DNA of 64,000 nucleotides from Volvox africanus (lineage: Eukaryota; Chlorophyta; Chlorophyceae; Chlamydomonadales; Volvocaceae), in the NCBI GenBank assembly GCA_030268105.1, contig BSDZ01000080.1, positions 1,956,001 through 2,020,000 on the forward strand, read 5' to 3'. Below the pieces are notes generated by a model. It worked only from the letters and a program-made list of their open reading frames with translations, was not told the DNA's origin and did no database searches. The translations under genes were made by a program, and so were the position numbers. Shown here piece after piece: positions 1 to 13,065 of this stretch (position 1 is its first letter; each line of letters begins with the position of its first letter).

Positions 1-3000
1 CAGTGGCCTGATGACGTAGCGGAACGCGGCCAGCATGTCCTCGTCGTGAACCCCCCCGCCGTTCCAGGGCACGTTGACGGTGAAGCCAACACCGGGGCCG
101 GAGCCGGTCTGTGTGCGGGTTAGGAGGGACGGGGTTGAGAGGGAGGAGGTTGATGGCGCATCCAGAGGGTCCGGAGCGGATGGGAGGCATGAAGCCAGAG
201 GGTACAGGTCGGGGAGGAGGCGCAAACGATGGGGAGTCAGGGGCAAAGGATGGAAGGATGGGGACAAGCAACGAACCGGTGTGGCGGGACAAAGGACTCG
301 GCTTCAACCGCTAATCGTTGTGCCACCACTACCACCCCCCTCCTCCTCTCATCATCATCGTCCCGCGCGACCCAAATTCCGAACGACCCATCGGACACGC
401 CCCCGGGTTCATCAGTCAAATGAAATGAAATGCCTTAGGCCTTAGCGACAGAGCCCCAGGCGCCGGCGGACGCAGCCACCGGCCCCTAAGCCCCGCTTCC
501 CTACCTCGGTCGCGTCCCCGGTACCCGGGTAGAAGCAGCTGTGGTCGTATCGGTGAGTGGACATGTACATCACAGAGGCGTCATCGTAGAAAATGCGCTG
601 GGTGCCGTTTCCGTGGTGCACGTCCCAGTCCATAATCAATACCCGCCGCGCCCCCGCGGCCTGCGCCGCGCGAGCCGCCACTGCTGCGTTGTTGTAGTAG
701 CAGAAGCCCATGGCCACAGAGGACTCAGCGTGGTGACCCGGGGGCCGGATGATCGCGGCGCCGTGGCGGGCGGATCCGGAAACCACACGGCGGGCCACCT
801 CCGCTGCGCTACCAGCCGCCAGGCGGGCGCATACGGCGGTGGAGGAGTTGAAATAGCAATCCAGGACATGCGCACTGCCGGTTACGGAATCCGGCAAGAG
901 ATAGGGAAGGGATAGAGCAGCAGGTCACAATACGGCAGCGGCAGGAATCACAAAAACCGATAACCAACATAACCGGCTTAACTGTGGATCCCACAGCGAA
1001 GGCTACCGCAGAGGGAGGTTACAGCAGAGGTTTACAGACCCAAGGGAGCAGATGGAGGGGTGCGTGTGTGTTTCGGGTACCCGCGTAGGTTCGCCCCGGG
1101 GACTCGAGGGGGAGGGAGTGGGGTACGTATCGGATGTATGTTTTCGGGTCCTTAGCTGCGAAACCCTAAAGAAACCTGGTTGGGCGCTCGGGCCGCGTGC
1201 ATTGAAATGTAAGATAAAGGAGCGCCTCTGCCGTACCTCCTCTGTGGCATGGACCACTCCTCGCCCATGTCGCTGTCATCGCCGCCGGGCCCTGCCGCCG
1301 GGCCCCCTGCTCCCTGCCGTGCGGCCGCGACCTGCGCCATCCTCGCCGCCTCTTCCGTCCGCGCATTCAGCTCCGAGACCAGGTCCACATCGTGCACCGC
1401 TACCAGCTCCTGCAGCGTTGCCTCGCGGCCAGTGATGCGGTCGAACCTGTGCAGCATGCGGCAGTCATTAGAAGTGGAGGAAAGCACTAAGCACGTAGCA
1501 CTAAGTGGATGAGGATGGGAAATAAGGCCAGAAGCGTCGGACCTATAGCAGGGCAAGGGATAAGGGGCATGGGACTTGCTCAGACAGGAAGTGTCCGGTA
1601 GTGCGGATCTGAGGGACAGCAGCGTCATGCTACCGACTTTAACCACCATGATGCAAATCAGCGAAGAGTGAGCCGCTCAGGGGTGGAGGTGGAGATTCGA
1701 CACCGGCAAAAACACGTGCAGGCATGCATGCAAATCCATTGTCATAAACTAATTACGGGTTACGACCCTATCTTCTGAAATTGCGTGGAAAAGGGCTGCT
1801 GCTGCTGCTACTACTACTGTGGCTCATAATTTTATTGTTATTGCTTGAGTGTTTAAATATCTATGTTCTATCGGTTTCGGTTTTATACAATAAGGAAAAA
1901 TGGATAGAATTGTTAGGGAAATGTATACTGAGAGCATGGATACAACTCTTGTTGTACTACAATTCTTTCCCGCGCCTGGACCGGACCGGACGTGAGACGC
2001 ACCTGGAGAGCAGACCCGCGCCGTGCAGCCGTGTCATGATGGCAGCCACCCGCTCGGGTCGCTCCGGGTGGCTTCGGCCCTGGTCGTGTGATAATCCCGG
2101 GCTCGTCTCCTCCAAGTGGGCCCTACATCGGTCATCGTACGCCAGCAACACGCCCTCACCGCGGCTGCCCCCGCCGCTACCGTGACGTTGCTGCTGCTGT
2201 TGCTGTTGCCCAGCCAGCATGCTCTGTACAGCACCCTCCAGCAGCTCCGGAACCACGACCTCCGTATCGACGGGGTGACGGCAGAAGCGACAGAGGGTGC
2301 CCCAAAACGGTCTGGTGCAGTTGACGCAGAAGTGTTGTTCATGAGGGTAGGCCGACGGGTACAGCGCTGGCGCTGGCGCTGGGGCCGCCGGAACTGTCGG
2401 CACCGACACTGTGAAGCCGGTCATGGCGGCACTCCCGAAGACCATGGCGCCTCCGTCCTCTTCTTCCTCCCCATCCAGTAGGTCCTCGTCCTCACCTTCC
2501 AGGACATCGTCTTCGCCGAAATCCCCGTCAAGCACGTCCTCCTCATCCAGCGCGTCCACCATGCTGGCCCCGTCTATCTCCCCATGTTCCTCTTCCCCAT
2601 GGCCCCGTCCTTGGGCGCCCATCTGCATCAGGATGCGATCCCCGCTGTTGTCCATATCAAATGGGCGGCGGTGGTAACCGACCATTGGGCTGACGCCGGC
2701 GGAGCCAGTCCCCAGACTAGCTAACGGTGCGCTGTGCTGGGCGTCGTGGTCAAGCTTTTCAGCGAGGCCATGGGGATGCCGACCCTCGGAGCCGCCACCT
2801 CTGACGACATCGCCGAGTATCGCCGTGTCCAATCCGAGCGGCTCTACGCTGGAGTAGTTGCACCGCTGCAGTCGGTGGTGTTGATCCGCGGGGTAGACGG
2901 CGGTCGAGGGCGGCGGCGGCGGCACTGCCGTGTCTCCACGCATGATTACGCGATCATGGAAGCCCACGTGATCACCGTCATCGTGCTGCACCTCCACAGC

Positions 3001-4599
3001 ATCCTCAAATTCCTCATCACCATCGGTGTCGCGTGCCGCCGCTTCTGCCGCCATGACAGTCGTCGTGTCAGCTTTCACAGCTCCGCTCCTGCAGTTTACC
3101 CCTCCTACCGCTTCGCAGCCTCCACTAGTAGGGCTGCTCTCCCCTTCCATCAAGTTAAACTGCGTCCCCGCCTCGTCCGACCCACGGGTTGTGCCAGCGC
3201 CGACATGACCAATAGGTCCACGGCCGCCACAGACGGCAGCAGCGGCTGGTGCAGCACCACCATCGACCTCAGTGTGCAGTTGCATCTGCCGCTGTGGCAG
3301 ACACACCTCCTCACCGTTCGCGGTGCCGCCCTCGCCGCTGCTGCCGCCGCCGCCGCCGCCAGCAGCAAGGGACAACCCTGGAAATGTTGAATGGAAAGAA
3401 GCGGCACTGGGGCTGACCGAGCCGACGAACTGCACAGGCGATGAGATGCGTGCCTTTCCGTCCGTTTGTAGATAGATGGGCTGTTGCTGGTGGTGTCCGA
3501 CAAAGTGTTGCCGGTTAAATTGGTGATCGACATTCTGCGTGATGCTGCGTTGCGCCGCGGTAGAAGCGCTGCCGCCACCACTGCTCGGCAGGGGCGTGTG
3601 GATGGTGGTCGCGCGCGTGCGGCTGCTGGCTCCCACGCCAGCGATGGCGATAGGTATGGCGGGCGACGTCCCCGCTGGGATCACTGCGTTGCACATCAGT
3701 AGTGGAAGCGAGGCTGTACGAGTGATGTGGTCGGAGAGGGAGCCCGTTGGGGACGTGCCCAAACCAACGACGGCATTTTCGCCGTGGCCAGCGGGGTGGC
3801 AGCCTGAGAGCCCGTAGCTGATAGTCGTGGCGCTGCCGTGGCGTGGCCGCGTGGGAAACGCCGCCGCCGGGGCCCCCATGCCGTGCGGCGTGTACTGCTG
3901 CGGCTGCGGCGTTGAAGGCCTTCCCGTCGCGATTGGGATTGCGATGCAGTGCGGCTGTGGGGGCGACACGCTCTGCGTAGGGAATCTGCCAGACTCCGCG
4001 GCGTCTTTCTCTCCAAAGCAGCTTTCCTGACGTGGCGTACTTTGTGCTGCCGCCAACAGCACCGCGTCCGCCGCCGCCGCCGCGCTGTCCGGGACTGAAC
4101 CCTGTAGGAGCTCCTCTCGTTGAAATAGGTGTACCGAGACCATGAGGTGCTCGTTGCCGCTCACGGTGGCCTGCTCATAAGGCATGACCGGAAAGCCCGT
4201 CATAACTGCGGCACCGCGGGCATTGTCACTGTAGATAACAGAGGCGCTGACTGGGTCCAGAGGGGACATGCTATGTGCGCCGAACTGTGGAAAAGATGCG
4301 GAGAAGCGGCCCAGCGCTGGACGATCGGCAAGGGGCGTCGCTGCTACCCCTGCTCCACCTACCGCTGCTGAGTCGCTGGAAGGCGAGGGGCTGGCTGTGC
4401 CGTCCAGGTGTGCAGCGTTAGTTCCAGCCAGCTGCGCAAAGGCGTGGCTGTCTGAGTTGCGGGAGGGCGATGCAGGTGTGCTGCACTCGAAGCCCCCTGG
4501 ATGTAAGGTGGACGCGTTTGTAGCCAAGGCAGGCTCGTAAGGGCTGCCTGCGTGATGATATCTAACGTGCAATGGAATTGCTGAGGACCCGAATACCAT
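1..4599 (-). CDS. Class II histone deacetylase with zinc-finger and long N-terminal extension (3' end outside window)
   Basis: Removes acetyl groups from histone or other lysines in a zinc-dependent reaction. Exons read on the minus strand: 4599-2003, 1446-1237, 874-505 and 108 to beyond position 1; phases agree at every junction and 1,095 residues are visible. Residues 1-750 are a low-complexity Ser/Gly/Ala/Pro-rich and acidic extension. About 758-773 is a C-x2-C-x8-C-x2-C zinc knuckle (CVNC...CRFC), followed by a poly-Gln run. The deacetylase domain begins near 816 (LLAYDDR...HPERPERV). It carries PPGHHAE (about residue 980) and the catalytic and metal-binding DWDVHHGNGT (about 1018), then TGSGPGVGFTVNVPW. 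A zinc finger before a class II domain recalls plant HDA15; that subgroup is inference. It is divergent from NOL10. Start: first ATG of the long frame. Confidence 0.9.
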
Positions 4600-6312
4600 A
4601 ATCTAAACCTGCAAAAGGGAAGGTAGGAGGAGGGTAGGTGAGGAGGCCGTTTCGAGACACGTGGCAGCTAGATGGACGTTCCATATACAAACGTTAACGC
4701 AGGCAAAACACCATCCCAGAGCACTATTGCGTAGCTTATACGCATGCAATTGTACTCGCATGTCCATGAGCTAGTTTCCGTTGCCTGTTAGGTAATTCCT
4801 ACGCGCTCGCGTCCCGTACAATCTGATCGCGGTTTGGTCCCGGGTTCACCAGGCTGAACAGCCTAACGTGCTGAAATATAAAAACCAATGGCAATATTGC
4901 GGCAGTTATTTCATGTTTTTCCTTGGAGACACCGAGCTTACCTCAAGTGCAAATGGGCCTTACGAGGCAAGAACCTGGATACCGTGCCTTTCTGGCCCCG
5001 GCAGCTGCTAAAAGAGGTCTATTTGACCAGAAAATAGGTTGCTATGCTATTTTTCGCTTCCGGAGAGCCTTTCGTGGTTAATACAAAACTTTTAAAGTTT
5101 TCCAAGAAGATCAGCCAGGGGCCGGGCCAGTCTTCGGATGGCCGGCCCGTTGCATACAGCTTATAAAGCAAAGATTTTGTAAGCAAAGCGTCAAATTGCA
5201 TGGCCTTAGGGCACAACTTGGTTTGGGAATGTTTTCAAGACGTACGATGTACGGCATGTACAAACATAATTTGCCCCGGGTGTCATCGTTCTAACTTGCT
5301 CTGTTGGATAAAAATCAGAAGAATAATACATCGCAAATGAGGCATTGTCTCAATCCTCGTGAATCGGCAAAACGCCCTTATTAAAATTGTGACGTTTGTT
5401 GACATATGACAAAATTAGTAAGAAGGTAAACTTATATTTTAAATTCTGCAATAAACAGAGCATACTATAATTGGAGCTGGCGCCGCCGGGTCCGTGGGCC
5501 AGCGGAACGGGCGGCGAAAGCGGCAACTCCGAAGTGCCATAGCGTCTTTGTCCAAAGGACCAACAGAGGATGACACTGAAGGTTTCGGCGCCCGATGGCG
5601 TTAAGGTGTGCGGGGTGGCAAGAAATGTAGCTTAACTCTTCATTGCTTGCTGTCGGGGAACCGGAACCGATGTTTTTGTGTATGCTTGTTTGATCTCATT
5701 AACATCAAGCACGGACTCAACCACTGAGGATTGCCTGTATTATCTTTGGGGGTGGGTCAGCCGCATTGGGAAACAACAACAGTTGCCTTTTAACTGCCAC
5801 CGACCTGGGCCGACCTGTGCCTCGACTTAGTTATTGCTATACTAACGTGTTTTAAGCGTACTATGTCCGAATAATTATATAAACTGCTGGTAGAAAGAAA
5901 CCCATAGCAAGAAAGTTGGCGAGATGGGGACAGTGACATTTGGCAGACCCATAGCCTTTTTCGGCGTGCGCCTCCATTACTACATGAATTTCACCTGGTT
6001 TACATGAAGGTAGCTCTCAGCTTGGCACCAGTACAACGGTACTTTTTTTTCCTGGTTCGGGGGTTTTCCGCCGTTCATTCCGAATCAATACCACGCCCAA
6101 ATGCCCGACCCACAAAGCACCCGCTCGCCTAGACCCCCATTCCCTCATTCGCCCATTTCATCCCAGCATTTACGTCCGATCTCAACATCTGTGCTCCCTG
6201 CTCCTTAATAGACCTCCACCGCTCCACTCCCGTCCTTTCCCTGGATAATCTTTTCCTCCTTTCCTGTCCCACGCGCTCCTGGTCCTGCCTCGCCCGGTCT
6301 CTCATATGAAAG
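4600..6312. other. Divergent intergenic region between HDAC and NOL10
   Basis: This 1.7-kb stretch should hold both promoters and 5' UTRs and probably the short first coding exon of NOL10, because the first recognisable NOL10 exon opens at 6313 behind a TGA in its own frame. I could not pick exon 1 with confidence. No conserved protein was seen. The middle (about 5220-5460) is AT-rich, and 6080-6300 is pyrimidine-rich, as expected before an acceptor. Confidence 0.5.
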
Positions 6313-9300
6313 GTCTACCATATCACCAGTGGCAAGACACTGCCGCAATGGTTGGCTGAGAGCAAAAAGAAGTCGCTTAAAAAGAATGACGCCTACCGAC
6401 GCCGTCTGGAGCTCATTCAGGACTTCGGTTTTAAATCAGCGGCTCAGCGGATAAAGATCACTCCCGACCGTAACTACATCTTCGCCACCGGGTACCACCC
6501 CTTTTCGGTGGGTCAGTTTCCGAAGCACGGGACGATCTGCGTGGTCACATTTCTGTCGTTCTGTATGTCTGTCGGTCTGTTCCCTGACTGCTTGCGTGAC
6601 AGGGCCGACACTGCCACTTATCACCTCCAGCTGATGCCCCCCAATCCCCTAACCCCGCCTTGACGCACAATATCACACACACACACACACGTCACACTCA
6701 CGCGTCACAGGTCCGCTGTTTCGACCTGTCCAACCTGTCAACGAAGTTTGAGCGGAACCTGGACGCAGAGGTGGTCGACTTCTGCATTCTGTCAGATGAC
6801 TTCTCCAAGCTGGCGTTCCTGTGTTCAGACCGCTCAATCTCGTTTCACGCGCGATTCGGTGCGCGGATCAGACTCTCGTTGCGGGACGGGACGGGACGGG
6901 ACGGGACGGGACGGGCATAGGGGACGAGAGGGGGTTGGTAACGATGAGGCCCTGGCTTGGGCCCTCGGTTGACATTATTTGGGATTCGTCACAGGGAGGG
7001 ATCACCAGGAGGGGAGGCCGCCATGGGGTTGCTAGGAAGGATGGCGACGGGAGAAGAGTTGACGGCAGAAAATCTGCATGCATAAATCAGCAGGTAATCA
7101 ATATAGTTGGGAATAATGGTAGTGTTTGCGATTGCGCTATGCGTGTGTGTACTTTTGTATGCGTATTGTCTACTTGTGTGTGTATGAAGGAGAGAGGGAG
7201 AGGGAGAGAGAGGGAAGGGGTGGAGCGGGAATTTTCGCTGCTGCTGCTGCGGAAATGTGTTTCTTCTCCACGTAGTTACGGTTTCACTTGTCCCGGCGGC
7301 CACACAATCATTGCCGGCACACAAATTCTTGTCGCCGTATGCGCAATTCTACAGGATCATACTACCGTACACGCGTGCCCAAGTTCGGTCGTGACCTGGC
7401 GTACTTCTCCCCCTCCGCGGAGTTGATGGTCGTGGGCTCTGCGCCCGAGGTGTATCGCCTCAACCTCCAGGAGGGCCGCTTTATGACTCCCCTACCTACC
7501 ACCTCATCAGCCGTCAACAAATGCGGTAGGTCCGGACCGGATCCTCGGGTGAGGGAGGAGCTTGAAACAAGAGGGGCCGGAAAGGGGCGTTGCGGGTGTA
7601 CGTTTCCAAGGACTGGGCAGTGAATGTTTCTTATCCAACCCTCATTCCCTGACCCTCGCCCGCAGGCGTCGCCCCCTCACATGGCCTATTTGCTTGTGCG
7701 GGAGAGGACGGTCACCTCGAGTGCTTTGATCTGAGGCAACGGGAGGCGGTTGGGCTGCTGGACGCGGCAGCAGCAGCTGGAGCGCCGGGTAGGTGGCTTG
7801 TGAATTCGGGTAATGCGCCTCTGGATAATGCTCCTACGGGGCGGATGGAAGGGACTTAGGGTTTGTGGGGACTGTGGGGAGAGGTGTGTGTTGATGAAAG
7901 GCTTCTGGTGGGATAGAATGAATGTCGGGCTGTGGAAGGGTGTGCACCAGGGTTTTTCAAAGGTATTTCCATTTACTATGAATCATGAGTTGCATTAAAC
8001 AACTGAATACCCGTATACAACCTTGCATTGACTTTGTGGTTTAAAAAGAAATTTATGGTTTGTTAATATTTTTTGGGGTAGTAAGTGGACATGTTCCTGA
8101 GTTTGGAGTGTTTAAGGACCTGTTTCCCGGTGTCTGCGCCTCTAGAACGGGTCCACGTGAATGAAAGCCACCCTCCCTTGGCTTCAGGCCGGCAATTAAC
8201 GGCGCTGCGCTTTGATGAAAGCGGCCTACACGTGGCGGTGGGTACGGACAACGGCTTGGTGGCGTTGTACGACCTGCGCTCGCAGCGACCGCTCGTGATT
8301 AAAGATCATATGTACGGCGGCAGAATAGTGGACATCAAGTTCCATTCGTATGGTGCAGATGCTTCGGCGGGGACTCGGCGAGTCATCTCTGCCGACCGCA
8401 ATATTGTCAAGGTGATAACACGTCTAATAAGTGTTTTCATGCACATGCCTACGCAAATATGCTTCAAACATTATGCAAAATATTCGTATAAATATAATAA
8501 ATTTGCGAAACGGAAATCATGTTTTTAAAGTGACATGCCATGCTCATATGATTATTAGTGTAAAATTGATGGGTTAGTATTCATTAGTTTTGATGGTATT
8601 AAAATATAGACGATTGGCAAACATAACATTGCGTTCAAAATTCATTTGCTCGTGTACGTGTAGCCAACAGCAACCAGAAGAATGCCCAGGATGGACACGT
8701 TCAGAGAAGTTTGTAAAACCACCACCTTGGACTCTGAGTTATCACATCGGACTCTGAAACGATAGCTAGGTGAGATTCAAACAACACAACGCGGTAGTGA
8801 ACTTTGAAACATGGTGGAGGTGGAGGTGGTGGTGGGAGACAGAAGCGAAGGAGGAGGTGGTGGAGGCAGTGGCGGTCTGAGGTGGGGATGGCAGAGGTGG
8901 CAATGGTGGAGGGGAAGGGGGAAGGGGAAAGGGAGCAGGGGTGGAGACGGTAATGGTGGTGATGGTGTGGCTGAGGGGGGGGGCTTGTGCCGCGGAGAAA
9001 TCCGGAGGTATAGAACCTGAGAGGAAACCGCAACAAAACCAAAGTACAAGCCTGGGGTACAAAGTACAACCCTATGAAAGCATTTAATGTATAAGTTGTG
9101 TGCATGGCAGATATGCTGAGAACGCCGTACAAAACTCAAAACAACCGTACGTGGGGTCTATGTCTAGGCCGTTGCCTTCCTGGCTATGTGACGGACAGAC
9201 ATCAAAAAACAACATGAATTTAAACAATTTAATAAAAGCAATAATAACGATTGAAAGGAGCGATTGTCACATAGGGTGCAATAGCGCGGCATGCCGGGGT

Positions 9301-12300
9301 GCGAGTTCCCCCGTTACACCTGGCTGGGGTGTCCAGCTACGAGCATGTATTATCCGGGATGGACCGTGTATGTACGGACATTATGTATGGACATTTTCCG
9401 GACGAACCTTTGCTGCATGCATGTAGGCGGATATGACAGATACAACACATAATTGTGCAATCCTGGCTTCCCTGCTGCCAGCAGCCCAGATGATGTCCAG
9501 GATTGGTTGATGAACCATGCAACTTAACCAAAACTGCATCAATTCAAGGATTTTTTGAAGGATGCATCTCATTAGGAAAAGTGATTTGAAAGTGCTTTTC
9601 TCTGAAAGAAGCTGTCGTGGAATGCAGAGCTGTACGACTCATTTTGTGATGACTCGAAAACATTTTACCCAGTCTAATATGAGAATTGGCAATAAGTAGC
9701 CCTGTAGTACAGTATCTTTACTTGTACCTTTGCATTATAAGCCGCATAAAAGAATTAAGTCAAACTATGTACCTTATGCCTACCTTCTATTTATTGAATA
9801 ACTAAACGTTTGTAAATGATTATATATATAATTTATATTTTTATTACGTATGTCGTTTTTAGGCTTTTAGGGTTTTTCGGGTTCAACACCGCACAAGAGA
9901 TACTACGAACAATGAAATTATACTAAATTTGATCAATTGCCGGTATATGAAGGGTGTGTTATGTTTATTTTCAAAGCAACAAAAGGTATGTTGCGTTGTG
10001 TTGCCCCTGCCAACTACAGGCTGGTTGAGCTAATTATGTCTGACAGGCCACAGTCTGACCTAATGAGGCTTAATTAGACTCAAAACTAACCTTAACTATA
10101 CATCCCAGTCAATAGATGGCAGGTATGTGTTGTGTTGTTATCCAAATACCGGCCCTAATTGCCGCAGGTGTGGGACATCAATACGGGGGAGGGGTTCACG
10201 AGCATGGAGCCGGAGGAAGGAGATATTAATGACGTGTGTGTTTGGCCCGACTCGGGTACGCGGGGCCCGGGGATAAGGTGGGGTGAGGTGTGGTGGGGTG
10301 TAACCTTAGAGCTCGTGTGATGAACACCCGTACAGGGCAGGGAACAACATGGGCAGGGCAAACACCGGCAGAAGGAAAGGGTGAGGCTGGTGGTGATTGT
10401 GGCGGGTCACTTCAAGCCCTGCGGTCTGGTGCACCGTAGGGCCGCTAACAAGCTCCATTAGCGTTCCTGATCCGCCCCCCCTCGCCATGCCTCCATATCC
10501 CTAACTCCTTTCCCAACACCACTAGCACCAGCTCCATCACTAGTTTTTATCCTTGGGACTTACCACAGAAGCCCGCAAGTAGAAAGCCAATTGGAACCAA
10601 TTGATGTTTTCTGTCGTCATGTTCCACTGTGTACGCAGCTTCTGGTTACATCCCTCCGTCTTATGCGCGTAGCCATCTTGTCTCTCATCTCTCCCCCCCC
10701 CCTTCCTCCCCTGTATTCCCTCGCTCTTCCTCCCCCTTCCACCTCTCCCCTCCCTCTCCCCCATCTCCGCAATTTCGGATGGTTAGGCCTCATCATGGTC
10801 GCCAACGACACTCCTAACATGCACGGGTACTTCGTTCCCGCCCTGGGCCCGGCACCGCGATGGTGCTCCCACCTGGAAGGCCTCACGGAGGAGCTCTCAG
10901 AGGCGGCCCCGACGGTGTACGACGATTATCGCTTCGTAACCCGTGCTGACTTGACACGTTTGGGTCTTGACCACTTGCTGGGGACCAGCCTGCTTAGGGC
11001 GTATATGCACGGCTTCTTCGTGGATAACCGGTGGGTGTCCATCTGGCGGTCTCTCCGCCACCGCTGACCATGTCTGTCCGATGAACTCCTTCTCGCCTCC
11101 CCGCCCCATTCGACCCTCACGCTTAGTTCTCGTTCCTCCAGTATCAGCACCAGGATTCGGTTTTTTTCGACTTCCCCTTCCCTCCTCCCCTCCCCGCTAC
11201 GTCTACACGTCGCCTCCACTATCGCAGTTAGTCATGCTTTAAAGCAGCGTCTACAGCGATATTATGCCGCGTCTATTCGACTTCCCCTCCCCACCCTCCC
11301 CCGTCTGCAGGCTGTACGCCAAGGCCAAATCGCTGATGGACCCCTTCGCTTACGAGACCTACCTCCAGCAGCGGATCGCAAGAAAGCTGGAGGAGGAACG
11401 CAAGGCCCGCATCTCCATTGTTCGCAAGCTGCCTAAGGCGAGTCTGCCGGCCTCCCTCCACACACACACACACAACCACAACCCCCCACACGCACACCCC
11501 CCCCATACACACACATCTCCCCACACACACCTCCTGGGTTCATGGGTCGCCGGGGTCCCGTTGTTTATCTGAGCACCCGCGCACTCCGGTACTCCAGCAC
11601 AGCGTCCGCCAGTTTATCCGCAGGACCGTCTGTCCGTCAGTCCGTCCGTTCATCTATCGTCTGACCCTCCCATCGCCACACTTCAAACCCACTCCCCCAC
11701 TCCTTCCTTGTGGCTTTCAGTGTTACCTCTTGAAAATAGAAATGTCTTTCTGGCCTTCCCTCCCCCTCGTCCCCCTCGTCCCCCGGGTGTACTCCCCAAT
11801 TTGCACTCCCCTCATGATGTGTTTGGTGTTAATCCCGACGTTGTACCCGGATTCGCCCTGCGGGTTGGGGTGGGGGTGGTGCTTGGGTGGGGACACATCG
11901 GTCAACGCAGGTTAACGCAAAAGTGGCGGTACGGCTCATGGCGGAGGCAGGTGCCGCTGCGGCGGAGAGCGACGCGGCCGCCGCCAAGGGCAGCCAGCGT
12001 GCTGCCGCTGCCGCCGCCAACCCGCTGGCGGACTCCCGGTTCTCTGCCATGTTCGAGGACCCCGACTTCACAATTGACGAGGAGGCGGAGGATTACCGGT
12101 TGCTTCACCCCAACGCGGCCCGGGACCAGAAGAAGAAGGATGAGGCGCTGCTGAGGGAGCACTTCGAGGTGAGCAGGGAGCAATTGAAAACTGAACCAAG
12201 ATGAGGGAGGCGAGGGCTTCAGTAGAGGAGAGAAGGTTTTCTTTACGTTTTAATGATACGAAAGAACCCATTAAATTTGGAGCGAAATTTGAACCATCAG

Positions 12301-13065
12301 CTTTTGATTTTGTCCGTACACTGTTGGTTTTGGGCACCAGGCCCACGCTAGTATTGAGAAGTTAAAATGTGATATGGTAAGGCATTCGACAGACAAAACG
12401 TAAAGAGATTGTCCGCTAAGGAAAATCGTTGCCGCGCGACTTTTTCGATGCAGGAGGTTGTGTCTGGTTCCGAAGATGCAGATGACGACGATGGTGACGG
12501 CGCAGATGATGACAGTTTGGACGAAATGGACGAGCAACCAACGGAGGCGCGGGCGGCAGCTCGGTCCGCCGGCGGCCGCAAGCCCAACAGTAAGCGGCTA
12601 CCGGACAGAGGGACGGATGTGGACGGAGCCCAGGGGCCGCCGGCCAAACGCGCCAAGAAGGACGATGGCTCTGCTGCTGGGCCCAGCATGTTTGCGGCCC
12701 GTGACGCAACCGCAGCGGAGGCGTTCCGCCGGGGAGAGTCGCTGGCGTTGAAGCTCAATCAGCCGCTGGCGGACCGAGTGGCGACGGACCCGGCAGCAGC
12801 ACAGTCACGGCGGCTTGGCGGCAGCCGGGAGGTGTCGTTTGTACCGCGCGGCGGCGGCGGAGGCGGTGGCAGACGAGGGCGTGGTGGCCGCGGTGGCGCT
12901 GCAGTCCGCAGCAGTGGCAACGCCGGTGGCGATGGCGGCGGTCGCGGCCGCGGCCGTGGTGGGGGTGGTGGCCGTGGTGGGGGTGGCGGAAGGAGAGGAG
13001 GGCGGGGAGGTGGTCGAGGTGGAGGAGGACAAAGAGGGCGAGGAAGGGGCAGGGGCAGGCGGTAG
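6313..13065 (+). CDS. NOL10: NOL10/Enp2-like nucleolar WD40 protein (first short exon not identified)
   Basis: A nucleolar beta-propeller protein of the small-subunit processome, needed for early 18S rRNA maturation (family knowledge). Exons: 6313-6507, 6711-6858, 7355-7525, 7666-7788, 8188-8411, 10168-10255, 10787-11030, 11311-11437, 11911-12168, 12454-13065; all phases fit, giving 729 residues. Diagnostic stretches: VYHITSGKTLPQW, FHARFGSYYRTRVPKFGRD, LYDLRSQRPLVIKDHMYGG, ALGPAPRWCSHLEGLTEEL, RAYMHGFFVDNR and DSRFSAMFEDPDF, in the same order as human NOL10. The C-terminus is an acidic patch (12480-12530) followed by an Arg/Gly-rich tail (12850-13062). Intron 8 uses a GC donor (AAG|GCGAGT). 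The N-terminal residues before VYH lie on an exon I could not locate. Confidence 0.93.
6883..6915. repeat. (GGGAC)n tract in NOL10 intron
   Basis: Six to seven GGGAC units 25 nt after the exon 6711-6858 donor. Confidence 0.9.

Noticed and set aside
8777..9139. Gly- or Pro-rich frames around a GGTGGT tract
   Set aside because: Simple-sequence DNA within a NOL10 intron.
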